A DNA stretch of 64,000 nt from an uncultured delta proteobacterium (GTDB taxonomy: Bacteria > Desulfobacterota > Desulfobulbia > Desulfobulbales > Desulfocapsaceae): contig CAIQWD010000066.1 of NCBI GenBank assembly GCA_903875445.1, forward strand, positions 93,890 through 157,889, given 5' to 3'. The notes under the pieces are model-generated. The model worked only from the letters and a program-made list of their open reading frames with translations, was not told the DNA's origin and did no database searches. Numbering within the stretch: position 1 is the first letter of the stretch; every line of letters begins with the position of its first letter. Both the position numbers and the translations under genes were made by a program. Of this stretch, positions 28,760 to 37,006 are shown one piece after another.

Positions 28760-29670
28760 ATCGACGGTGTCCACTTGTTTCAATTATTATCCCCACCCAT
28801 AATCGGCCGGAACCACTGAAGCAGTGCCTCTTGTCACTGGTGCGACTGGATGCCGACAGATCCTTATTCGAAGTCATTGTCATTGATGATGGCAGCGAGA
28901 GCAATTGTCAGGATATCGTTGCAGAAAATGCATCGGGTACGCACTGGAGCTTTCTACGACAAACAAATCAAGGCCCTGCCGCAGCAAGGAATCTTGGTGC
29001 AAATCAAGCCGGCGGACGTTTTCTTGCCTTCCTCGATGACGATTGTACCTTGCCGAGGGACTGGTTTCAGACTCTCTCACCATTTCTGGATGAACAAACA
29101 ATGCTCGGTGGCTGTACCGTAAACATGTTGACAAAAAATATTTTTTCGACTGCCAGCCAAGAGCTGATCGAATATCTCTACACCTATTACCGAACAGATT
29201 CTTGCCAAACCCAGTTTGTTACCTCCAACAACATGGTCGTTCCCTGTTTATTGTTTAAAGATATCGGAGGATTCTCTACACAGTTCAAGGGTGCTGCCGC
29301 CGAGGACCGCGAATTCTGCGACAGATGGTTATGGAGTGGGTATCACATCCGCTCTATTCAACAGCTCAGAGTTGAGCATTGGCACTCTATGAATTTTTAC
29401 CAATTTCTAAAGCAGCACTTTGGCTATGGTTGCGGGGCAAGGCTCTATCATGAAATGAAAAGGCAGCGGAGAGGAATTGGACTAACAATAGAACCCCCGA
29501 ATTTCTATAAGAACCTTATGATGTTCCCCTTCTCGCAACACAGAGGTTTGCGGGCATTTTTCTTGAGCTTATGCTTGTGTCTGAGTCAATTTTGCAATGC
29601 GGCAGGGTATTTTCGGGCAAAAACCGCAGGTCTCCTTCCATCCGACCAGATCGGTTCCGATGGGAAATGA
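28732..29670 (+). CDS. Glycosyltransferase family 2
   Basis: 312-residue GT-A type transferase that should add a sugar from a nucleotide donor to a growing glycan at the cytosolic membrane face. Motifs: VSIIIPTHNRPEPLKQCLLS, VIDDGS, the metal-binding LDDDC and the catalytic-base region AAAEDREFCDRWLWSG. No clear membrane helix, though the C-terminal part is hydrophobic enough for peripheral association. The ATG lies inside the previous gene, giving a 28-nt overlap. Confidence 0.92.
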   Translation: MPTNEPTPLNRRCPLVSIIIPTHNRPEPLKQCLLSLVRLDADRSLFEVIVIDDGSESNCQDIVAENASGTHWSFLRQTNQGPAAARNLGANQAGGRFLAFLDDDCTLPRDWFQTLSPFLDEQTMLGGCTVNMLTKNIFSTASQELIEYLYTYYRTDSCQTQFVTSNNMVVPCLLFKDIGGFSTQFKGAAAEDREFCDRWLWSGYHIRSIQQLRVEHWHSMNFYQFLKQHFGYGCGARLYHEMKRQRRGIGLTIEPPNFYKNLMMFPFSQHRGLRAFFLSLCLCLSQFCNAAGYFRAKTAGLLPSDQIGSDGK

Positions 29671-29702
29671 GGTATCTTGGCTTACCGCTAACATAGAACC
29701 CT

Positions 29703-31013
29703 ATGACCGTATCAAAATTATCGCATGCCGCACTGGGGAGCGTCGCCATGCAGATGGCGGCTCCGCTCTTCCATCTATCGATCAGTATTGTGTTGGTTCG
29801 CTTAGCCGGTGCCCATGAGTATGGAGTCTACAGTTATTGCTTGTCCATTTTCGGCATTATCCTTTATCCGATCACCACCAGCTTTTCTACCTTGATCATT
29901 CGCAATTTAGCCATCCATCATGCTCGTTGCGAGTGGGCATTGCTGCGTGGCTTACTCAAGCGGGCCAGTCAGTGGGCCGTTGCCGTCTCAGCGACCTTAA
30001 TCGGCATTGGTGTATTAATCGGTAGTTTTTTCAATGAAATCACTCCTGGTTCCAACGAGGTCTTCTTTGCCCTCCTCCTTTTGACTCCTTTGGTCATTTT
30101 TAATGAATTTCGCAGCGCCGCTCTCAGAGGATTGCGTCACATTATTTGGGGACAATTTCCTGAACTCATAGTTATTCCGGCAACAACTCTGCTTCTCGCC
30201 ACCCTTCTTTATGTCAATGTAAATGACACTACCGCTCTGACCCTGGTTGGTCTGCAAATCCTTGCCACTCTTTGTGCATTCTTGATAGGATCCGCACTCT
30301 TACGCAAGCATTTCCCTCCCGAGATTCATTCCGTCAGCCCGATTTATCAAAATCGACTCTGGTTACGCGGCATCTTGCCGTTGATGCTGTTAAATGGATC
30401 GCTACAAATTGAAAGCGAGTTGGTAATCATGTTGCTTGGCCAATTTGCCAGTGTTGAAAGCTCGGGCATCTACCGTATTTGCGCCAGAGGCGCCGGGTTG
30501 ATTCCTTTTGTTTTTTTCGCATTGAACATGGCAACCGCTCCGACCTTTTCCCGACTTTACGCTTTAGGCCACTTGACGGAACTGTCCAGGCTCGTAGCAA
30601 AAACAACCCATTATGCCTTGATTGCCGCATTGCCCATAACATTTGCTTTTATCTTTTTCGGTGATCGTATCTTGCATATATTTTATGGTCCGGATTTCGT
30701 TATCGGTGCGAATGCCATGGCAATCCTCTGTGTTGCCAAAGTATTCAGCGTCGGTACGGGGCCGACAGCTTGTCTTTTAAACTCGACGGGGCATGAAAGA
30801 GATACCCTCAAATCTTCATTGATAGCTTTGATGCTCACCCTAAGCCTCTCGCTACTCCTCATACCTTGTTGCGGATTAATCGGTGCGGCAGTGGCTTCGG
30901 CAGTTTCTCTGGTGTTTCGTAGTGGCTTAAATTCGTGGTTTGTCTTTCGTCGTTTTAATATCAGCCCCTTGGCGGCATTCACTCGCGGCCAATTCTTCCA
31001 TAAATCGAAATGA
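29703..31013 (+). CDS. Oligosaccharide flippase (Wzx-like membrane protein)
   Basis: 436-residue integral membrane protein with about 12 hydrophobic segments and the layout of the polysaccharide biosynthesis / MOP flippase family. It begins SHAALGSVAMQMAAPLFHLS and includes GVYSYCLSIFGIILYPITTS and the loop SVGTGPTACLLNSTGHERDT. It would move lipid-linked glycan to the periplasmic side. No Wzy-like polymerase is seen in the window, so the unit may be short or polymerised by genes elsewhere. ATGA overlap with the next gene. Confidence 0.9.
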   Translation: MTVSKLSHAALGSVAMQMAAPLFHLSISIVLVRLAGAHEYGVYSYCLSIFGIILYPITTSFSTLIIRNLAIHHARCEWALLRGLLKRASQWAVAVSATLIGIGVLIGSFFNEITPGSNEVFFALLLLTPLVIFNEFRSAALRGLRHIIWGQFPELIVIPATTLLLATLLYVNVNDTTALTLVGLQILATLCAFLIGSALLRKHFPPEIHSVSPIYQNRLWLRGILPLMLLNGSLQIESELVIMLLGQFASVESSGIYRICARGAGLIPFVFFALNMATAPTFSRLYALGHLTELSRLVAKTTHYALIAALPITFAFIFFGDRILHIFYGPDFVIGANAMAILCVAKVFSVGTGPTACLLNSTGHERDTLKSSLIALMLTLSLSLLLIPCCGLIGAAVASAVSLVFRSGLNSWFVFRRFNISPLAAFTRGQFFHKSK

Positions 31014-31714
31014 GTACCCTGAAGCTGCTTCTAATATTAAAACGCGCTTGCAAAGTATTTTGGGAGGAGGGCGGCAAAAGCGTTTGGTTCAAGATGCTAG
31101 GTGAAACTGTTTACCGAAGGCTATTAATAATGGCGCGACATCTTGACGGCGATATTACCGAAATACCTGCCCGTGTTCCTCTTACTATGGAACTGCTCAA
31201 GACAACAGAAATAGATGAATATCTAGCTTTTCGCAACGAAACGGACACTGCCGAACTCTATCGCCGCCTGAATGAGGGTAACTGCTGTTTTGTGGCACGC
31301 TCTGAAGGCCCCATCGTTCATGCAGTCTGGGCGGCCCGCAGAAGGGCTTGGATCGATTACCTGTCGTGCGAAATTCAACTCGGCCCAGATGCAATATATA
31401 TCTATGATTCCTTTACCTCCCCTGGTTTTCGAGGTAAAAATATCGCTCCTTTCCACGCAAATAAAATTCTCCAATATTTTCGCGATGCTGGTTACCGACA
31501 TATTTTTGTAGCCGTCTTGCCGGAGAACAAAGCCGGTTTAAACGCTCTTGAAAAAGCAGGACCTCGTCCTTTTAAAATAATAGGATATGTGAGAATATTT
31601 TTTTGGCGTCGTTACTTCCTCAGAGTTGTTGGTGGATGCTCCAATAGCCCAATGGATACTGTTTTGCAGCTTGCCTCAAAAAAAGGTGATTGGACAACAT
31701 GCCGAGCAAAATGA
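31010..31714 (+). CDS. GNAT-family acetyltransferase-like protein
   Basis: 234-residue protein with a GNAT-like fold in its central part. SPGFRGKNIAPFHANKIL resembles the acyl-CoA loop, and VLPENKAGLNALEKAG the later helix. The N-terminal 60 residues (KLLLILKRACKVFWEEGG) are amphipathic and may touch the membrane. Probably acylates an amino-sugar intermediate; the substrate is unknown. Coupled to the flippase by ATGA and overlapped at its 3' end by the methyltransferase gene. Confidence 0.78.
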   Translation: MSTLKLLLILKRACKVFWEEGGKSVWFKMLGETVYRRLLIMARHLDGDITEIPARVPLTMELLKTTEIDEYLAFRNETDTAELYRRLNEGNCCFVARSEGPIVHAVWAARRRAWIDYLSCEIQLGPDAIYIYDSFTSPGFRGKNIAPFHANKILQYFRDAGYRHIFVAVLPENKAGLNALEKAGPRPFKIIGYVRIFFWRRYFLRVVGGCSNSPMDTVLQLASKKGDWTTCRAK

Positions 31715-32490
31715 CCAATTACTGGGATGGCATTGCTGTGATATGGGGGAAGACACCTCTGCAAACGCTCTGGCGAATGCATAGCGATGCGGTCAACATG
31801 AGGTTGTTTGCCCGTTGGCTACCAACCATGACACCTGTACGTCTGCTCAAAACCGATCTCTTCGATGAAGCATATAGTGATGGTTTGTATCCGTTGCTGG
31901 CATCGCGGGCGAAAACAGTCATTGGCATCGATGTGGCTGTTTTAACCCTTGGCGCCGCTACCGCCCGTCACCCTGGATTGCAGGCAGTTGGCGCAGATGT
32001 GCGTCTTCTCCCTTTCGTAACTGGTAATTTTGACGTCATTGTCTCCAACTCAACGCTGGATCATTTTGCAACACAAGATGATATTACCAGGAGTATCCAC
32101 GAACTTCATCGAGTCCTTAAAAAAGGTGGGCACTTGCTTATCACCCTTGATAACTTGGCAAATCCGGTGATTGGTTTGCGTAATATGTTGCCATTTTCCC
32201 TATTATCCTCCCTAGGGCTGCTGCCCTACTATATGGGGACATCCTGCAGACCGCAGCAGCTACGCAGGATATTGCAAGACGTCGGTTTTGAAATTCTAGA
32301 GGTCCAGGCTGTGATGCATTGTCCGCGCATTTTTGCCGTAGCAATCGCTCGCATCCTATCGAAATATGCCGGCGCCGGCACGCAAAAAAAATTCTTGCGG
32401 ATATTAATGTCGTTCGAACGGCTTGCTGTCTTACCGACACGCTTTTTAAGCGGAAATTTTGTTGCCGTTAAAGCCATGAAAATCACCTGA
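31699..32490 (+). CDS. Class I SAM-dependent methyltransferase
   Basis: 263-residue soluble methyltransferase. The Rossmann SAM site is visible as TVIGIDVAVLTLGAATARHP, with the acidic loop GADVRLLPF, the motif FDVIVSNSTLDHF and ELHRVLKKGGHLLITLDN. The C-terminal region is hydrophobic near SLLSSLGLLPYYMG. I chose the ATG at 31699 with AAGGTG upstream; a second ATG at 31711 would give an ATGA overlap with the GNAT stop, as elsewhere in the operon, and is about equally plausible. Likely methylates a sugar or lipid intermediate. Confidence 0.85.
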   Translation: MPSKMTNYWDGIAVIWGKTPLQTLWRMHSDAVNMRLFARWLPTMTPVRLLKTDLFDEAYSDGLYPLLASRAKTVIGIDVAVLTLGAATARHPGLQAVGADVRLLPFVTGNFDVIVSNSTLDHFATQDDITRSIHELHRVLKKGGHLLITLDNLANPVIGLRNMLPFSLLSSLGLLPYYMGTSCRPQQLRRILQDVGFEILEVQAVMHCPRIFAVAIARILSKYAGAGTQKKFLRILMSFERLAVLPTRFLSGNFVAVKAMKIT

Positions 32491-32529
32491 TGGATAGTAT
32501 TGTCACCACCCGTAAGGAAAACGTAACGA

Positions 32530-33678
32530 ATGTCCAACGATGCCGGTCACACCAATGAAGACCTGTTTCGGCTGTATGGCATTGAGCCGAACAAGCGGAC
32601 CAGCGGTCGGCTGGAACTGGAACTGCGCTGCCGGATCCGACGACTCAGGCTGCTGCTGAGTGAGCTCCGTGCCCGACCGACGATCTCGTGGAGACGGCGA
32701 CTGGCAGCGTGGCGGCAAGGTTTCACGGCCAACAGTGCGGTGCTCTACCGACTGGATGAGACCGAGCCTCGCGACTACCTCTCGGATTGGGCCTATTCAC
32801 TGCAGAGCTACCGATTCAACGGGTTCTTCAATCCGATTATCGGCAATAAATTGGTGCTGTCGCAGATTCTGTCCGGTCAAGGTATCCCCCATCCACAGGT
32901 GATCGGCGTTATTGTCAACGGTCGGTTGCATCATGTCGGCAGCAGGACCATCGGCTGCAGCGCGGACAACCATGCTGCTCTTCTCGATTACTGCGTCGCC
33001 TTTGGTCGACCGCTCGTCTTCCGTCCCCACTGGTCCGGGGGTGGCGAGGGCATTTTTTTCCTGCAGCGGAGCGAGGGGGCTTGGCGGGTAAATGGTCACA
33101 AGGCAAGCGATGATGATGTCCTCCGGTTGATCGGCGGGTTGACCCGCTACATTGTCACCACTTTCGTCGAGCAGGCGGCATACGCCGGACGGATCTATCC
33201 GCAGACCGCCAACACTTTGCGGATACTGTCTCTCATAGACGAGCAAGGCCCGTTCGTGGCGGCCGTCGTCCATCGATTCGGCACAGCGCGGTCGTTTCCG
33301 CTCGACAACTGGCACCAAGGGCGCGGCGGCCTCTGCGCTGAGGTGGACTGCGACCGTTCCGTCCTCGGCAGGGCCGTCTCCCTCGACGACCGAGGACGTC
33401 TTTCCTGGCATCGGACCCATCCCCAGACCCAAGAGCCGATCGAAGGGGTAGCGATTCCAGGCCTAGCGCAGGCTCTGGAGGGTGTCCTTGACGCCGCCTG
33501 CTGTTTTCCCGAGGCCCTGATGGTCGGTTGGGACATCCTTCTCACCGACGACGGCTTCAGTATAATCGAGGCCAATGCACCGCCGGGAATCCCCGTCTGG
33601 CAGGTGCATCGGCCACTGCTCGCAGAGCCGCGCGCAGCACGCTTCTTTAGCCGCTACGGATTTCACCAGAAACAATAA
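32530..33678 (+). CDS. Sugar-transfer-associated ATP-grasp protein
   Basis: 382-residue protein resembling the ATPgrasp_ST family, with GFFNPIIGNKLVLSQILSGQGIPHP, GRPLVFRPHWSGGGEGIFFL, ANTLRILSLIDEQGPFVAAV and EALMVGWDILLTDDGFSIIEANAPPG (metal-binding Glu and Asn). Such enzymes form carboxylate-amine or similar bonds using ATP, and often sit in glycan gene clusters. The DNA is visibly richer in G+C than the genes before it, suggesting a different source. The 3' end overlaps the convergent oxidoreductase by 16 nt. Confidence 0.82.
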   Translation: MSNDAGHTNEDLFRLYGIEPNKRTSGRLELELRCRIRRLRLLLSELRARPTISWRRRLAAWRQGFTANSAVLYRLDETEPRDYLSDWAYSLQSYRFNGFFNPIIGNKLVLSQILSGQGIPHPQVIGVIVNGRLHHVGSRTIGCSADNHAALLDYCVAFGRPLVFRPHWSGGGEGIFFLQRSEGAWRVNGHKASDDDVLRLIGGLTRYIVTTFVEQAAYAGRIYPQTANTLRILSLIDEQGPFVAAVVHRFGTARSFPLDNWHQGRGGLCAEVDCDRSVLGRAVSLDDRGRLSWHRTHPQTQEPIEGVAIPGLAQALEGVLDAACCFPEALMVGWDILLTDDGFSIIEANAPPGIPVWQVHRPLLAEPRAARFFSRYGFHQKQ

Positions 33679-35174
33679 AGTAAGCTGATAGACACAATCA
33701 CCGCAGCAAGAGCCAGGCTTTTCTCCACCGGGCGTCGGAAACTTGCCAACATTCCCGGTGCACGATCAATGAGGTTTTCCTCAAGATACTCTTCAGGATC
33801 CTTCATCTCCCAAATATCATGACGGGATCCCATTAAATTCTCGGCGGCCATTATCCCGGAAAGCATCGAGTGATCCATGTTATTGTAGCGATGCATTCCG
33901 TTTCGTCCGACAGTTTGAAAATTTTCAAATTGCTGCAAATATTTTTTGATTTCTTCAAGATGTTTTTTGTACCCTTCGTCATAGACAGGATACGCCTTGG
34001 GCTGGCGCATTACATAGCTATCCACGATCTCAAATCCTTGCACAAGCCCGAGCAGCTCAATTTCCTGGGCAGCAAGGCTCACCAGATCTTGGTCGGTCCT
34101 GGCCCATATTTCGTCCGTTTCGCTGCAAAAATATTCCATTCCAAGACTTGTCGTATTCTCATCCGGCACCATGGCAAGCGACCAATTCTTGAAATTTTGA
34201 ATTCTGCCAACGTTGACTTCAGGGGCATGGATATAGAGCCATTGGTCGGAAAACACCTCTTTTTTGGCGACAATCAATACGACAATAATAAAGGCCCGGT
34301 AGGATATCTTTTTCGCTGCTTCGATGACCTTGGGGGGAGCCGGAGGATCGAGAATGGCAATCAGGCAATCAAGGGGAATGCTGGATATAACTTGATCAGC
34401 GGCAACAGTGAACCTGTCACCCCCTTTCTGGAAGGTGAGTTCGCGGATGATGCCCTGTTGGTGATGCAGGGCAACAGCTCGGGCATTGACCTTGACACTA
34501 CCGCCTTCAAGGGTGATACGTTCACGGAATTTTTCCCACATCATCCCCGGCCCGAGCCTTGGATAGAAGAATTCGTCAATAAGACTGGTGGCTTTGGTGG
34601 TCTTGAAAACCGCGTTGATGACTGCCGAGGCAAACGAGAGTCCCTTGATTCTTTGCGCTGCCCAGTCGGATTGAATACAGCTGCAGGGTATCCCCCACAC
34701 TTTTTCCGTGTATGATTTGAAAAAGAGAAGGAAAAGCCGTTTACCGAAACGGTTGATCGTCCACTCCTCAAAACTGTTTTCCTGAGGGAAGGGAAAGAGG
34801 ATGGCTTTCACATAACTGACACTGACCCGAATGCTCTCGGTCACCCCGAGATTCAGGAGAGTATTCCAGAACTTCAAGGGATATTGAAAGAATTTGTGGT
34901 TATAAAAAATTCGCGACTGCCGCTGAACGGTAAGAAACTCGGAACCAAGGGTTTCGTGCCATATTGCGGCGATTTTATTGCTTTTGGTGAAGAATCGATG
35001 GCCACCGATGTCAAAAGAGTACCCTTTATACGATTCGGTGCGCGATATTCCGCCAACCTTATCGTCTTTTTCAAGAACATTGAGCTGGAAAAGCTTCTTT
35101 GCCGCCAGTTCTTGGGCAGCAGCTAAACCGGCAGGTCCGGCACCAAGGATAAAAACCGCTTGTTTTTTGGTCAT
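33663..35174 (-). CDS. FAD-dependent oxidoreductase (NAD(P)-binding Rossmann, amine-oxidase-like)
   Basis: 503-residue flavoprotein. The N-terminal dinucleotide-binding site is FILGAGPAGLAAAQELAAK, then GGISRTESYKGYSFDIGGHRFF, which recalls UDP-galactopyranose mutase and related enzymes of glycan clusters. The FAD C-terminal motif is near QTVGRNGMHRYNNMDHSM. The last 20 residues form a hydrophobic tail (LALAAVIVSISLLYCFW) that may anchor it. It is the second gene of a minus-strand pair with a glycosyltransferase (ATGA overlap). A nucleotide-sugar or lipid-linked sugar substrate is inferred from context. Confidence 0.88.
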   Translation of the reverse strand: MTKKQAVFILGAGPAGLAAAQELAAKKLFQLNVLEKDDKVGGISRTESYKGYSFDIGGHRFFTKSNKIAAIWHETLGSEFLTVQRQSRIFYNHKFFQYPLKFWNTLLNLGVTESIRVSVSYVKAILFPFPQENSFEEWTINRFGKRLFLLFFKSYTEKVWGIPCSCIQSDWAAQRIKGLSFASAVINAVFKTTKATSLIDEFFYPRLGPGMMWEKFRERITLEGGSVKVNARAVALHHQQGIIRELTFQKGGDRFTVAADQVISSIPLDCLIAILDPPAPPKVIEAAKKISYRAFIIVVLIVAKKEVFSDQWLYIHAPEVNVGRIQNFKNWSLAMVPDENTTSLGMEYFCSETDEIWARTDQDLVSLAAQEIELLGLVQGFEIVDSYVMRQPKAYPVYDEGYKKHLEEIKKYLQQFENFQTVGRNGMHRYNNMDHSMLSGIMAAENLMGSRHDIWEMKDPEEYLEENLIDRAPGMLASFRRPVEKSLALAAVIVSISLLYCFW

Positions 35175-36238
35175 GATGAAAAGCTTTTTGCGCTGTTGTT
35201 TGCTCCAATCAACCGGCGCAAGACAGTGACCTTGGAAAACACATAGAGAAAAGAAATCCCACTATAAAGGAAATAAAGCCAGTGGAGAGGCAGGGTGCAC
35301 AACAAGAAAACCAAGCCGCGCCTTTGCAAGAGAAATAAGTAGAATTTTCTGTTAATAGCCAGGAGAACAAGGCAACAGGCCGCCGAAGCCAAAATGTATC
35401 CCGTGGAAAAGTACCACGCCAGCGGCAAAAGGGTGAGCAAAAAGACGAGAACAGTGCTTAACCTGGCCATAAAAGAAAGATTCAAATCTCCGGCGATGCT
35501 CCCTTGTCTCAGGAGAAGTTCCGACCAGGGAATTGCCCGATTGAAAATATCGGTCTTCAGCATAACTGCCAGGCTCCATTTTTTCAGATGTGTAACCTGA
35601 AGATCTTTTTGCAGACGAATTTCATACCCTTCCTTCTTCATCCGATAACCGAATTCTATATCTTCTATTGAAGGGCGCTGGTATTGCGCGTCGAATCCCC
35701 CCAAAGCCACGAATACCGATTTCCTGACGGCGCCACAAGCGCCCCAAAAGGTAGAGGCATCTTCCTGAGAAGTTTGGTGGATGAAATGGTGCAAAAGATT
35801 ACGATATTGAGAGACAAGATCCGCTTCAAACGGAGTGTCGTCATAGGACCCAATAATCGCCGACAGGTGCGGTTCCCGAGAGAAGAGCGATTGAATGCGC
35901 AGGATCACATCACTGTTGACTACCACATCGGCATCTATGAACAAGAGGATGTCTCCCTGTGCCGCAGCCGCACCGATATTCCGAGCATGGGCCGGCCCAT
36001 TTTGCCTTTCATTGACCAGTGTGCGATGCCCCCTCTGCTTCGCCACAAGCCATTCGCCATCGCTCCATCCGTCGGCGACGATAATAATTTCGCAAGGCGA
36101 TGGAGAACACTTCTCAAGAGAATCGAGACAAGCTCTAAATTTGATCCCTCCATTATGGACAGGAACAATCACCGAGACAGCAAAACACGTATCAACCACT
36201 AACGCCACACCATAATGAAAAATATTGTATAATATCAA
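35171..36238 (-). CDS. Glycosyltransferase family 2 with membrane segments
   Basis: Up to 355 residues. The GT-A domain has VSVIVPVHNGGIKFRACLDSL, the N-R-G-like NGPAHARNIGAAAAQGDI, the DxD-type FIDADVV and a catalytic region PSIEDIEFGYRMKKEG. The C-terminus has two or three hydrophobic helices (about 265-330). The start is uncertain. The longest form begins with TTG at 36238, overlapping the rubrerythrin stop in a TTGA; in-frame GTGs at 36208 and 36199 are alternatives. It ends in an ATGA overlap with the FAD oxidoreductase. Confidence 0.85.
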   Translation of the reverse strand: MILYNIFHYGVALVVDTCFAVSVIVPVHNGGIKFRACLDSLEKCSPSPCEIIIVADGWSDGEWLVAKQRGHRTLVNERQNGPAHARNIGAAAAQGDILLFIDADVVVNSDVILRIQSLFSREPHLSAIIGSYDDTPFEADLVSQYRNLLHHFIHQTSQEDASTFWGACGAVRKSVFVALGGFDAQYQRPSIEDIEFGYRMKKEGYEIRLQKDLQVTHLKKWSLAVMLKTDIFNRAIPWSELLLRQGSIAGDLNLSFMARLSTVLVFLLTLLPLAWYFSTGYILASAACCLVLLAINRKFYLFLLQRRGLVFLLCTLPLHWLYFLYSGISFLYVFSKVTVLRRLIGANNSAKSFSS

Positions 36239-36735
36239 TCAACCTGCACGAAAACCTTCTTCAACGCCCCACAGACCGGGCATTTCTCCGGCGCACCGCC
36301 AACCTCAATATAGCCGCAGACCAAGCAAAGATAAAAGTCACCAACCTCCATGTCCACCCCTTTTTTCACTGCATCGAGGGCCTTCTGATAAATTTGCGCA
36401 TGGACCTCCTCGGCATCTACCGCGAATTTGAACATGGTTTTGGCCTTGTGTCCATCGGCCTGGGCCAACTGCACCATCGGCGGATACATCTTGGTGAACT
36501 CAAATGTTTCGCCGTCAATGGCCGCCTGCAGGTTTTCTGCGGTCGAGTGGATCATTTCCAGGGCCTTCAGATGACCCTCCGCATGGATTCGTTCCGCCTC
36601 GGCGGTGGTCCGAAACAGTTTGGCGATGTTGGTAAAGCCTTCCTTTTCGGCCTTCTTGGCAAAAGTCTTGTATTTTTGGTTGGCCTGGCTTTCACCGGCA
36701 AAGGCTTCCTTGAGATTTTCAATCGTTGTTGCCAT
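36235..36735 (-). CDS. rbr: Rubrerythrin
   Basis: 166-residue non-haem iron protein that reduces hydrogen peroxide in anaerobes. The ferritin-like four-helix part supplies the di-iron ligands, visible in FAGESQANQKY, TAEAERIHAEGH and AVDAEEVHAQIY. The C-terminal rubredoxin-like domain has the Cys pairs CLVCGYIE and CPVCGALK. Length and motifs are normal. The ATG has a strong AAGGAGG site. Its last 45 nt are repeated at 26082-26126 (see findings), and the downstream glycosyltransferase may start within its stop codon. Confidence 0.96.
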   Translation of the reverse strand: MATTIENLKEAFAGESQANQKYKTFAKKAEKEGFTNIAKLFRTTAEAERIHAEGHLKALEMIHSTAENLQAAIDGETFEFTKMYPPMVQLAQADGHKAKTMFKFAVDAEEVHAQIYQKALDAVKKGVDMEVGDFYLCLVCGYIEVGGAPEKCPVCGALKKVFVQVD

Positions 36736-37006
36736 TTTTCCTCCTTAATGTGTTTTGCCGACAAATGAAATAGGTACTTTTACACCGTTACTGTTCTGTC
36801 GAAGACGATTTTGAGTTATAGTAACTTGCCCGTCGTCAGACTTCCAGACGACAATATTACAAGAATAATAATTCTTAACAACCTTTTCATCACTCTCCGG
36901 AAGGGTTTTGTCAATTTTCCGCCCCTCGCGGATGCAGCGGCGGGGAAAAGGTGCAACCAGGATCGATGATTAATATAACTGACCACCACACTGGTGACGG
37001 AGAAAT
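36736..37006. promoter_or_regulatory. Divergent promoter region of rbr and the RlmI-like gene
   Basis: AT-rich gap of about 270 nt. An interrupted palindrome AAGAAT-AATA-ATTCTT lies at 36861-36876, and a short hairpin (GTCGTC/GACGAC) lies at about 36831-36852. An oxidative-stress operator for rubrerythrin would be expected here, but the palindrome does not match a PerR or Fur box well. Confidence 0.35.
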
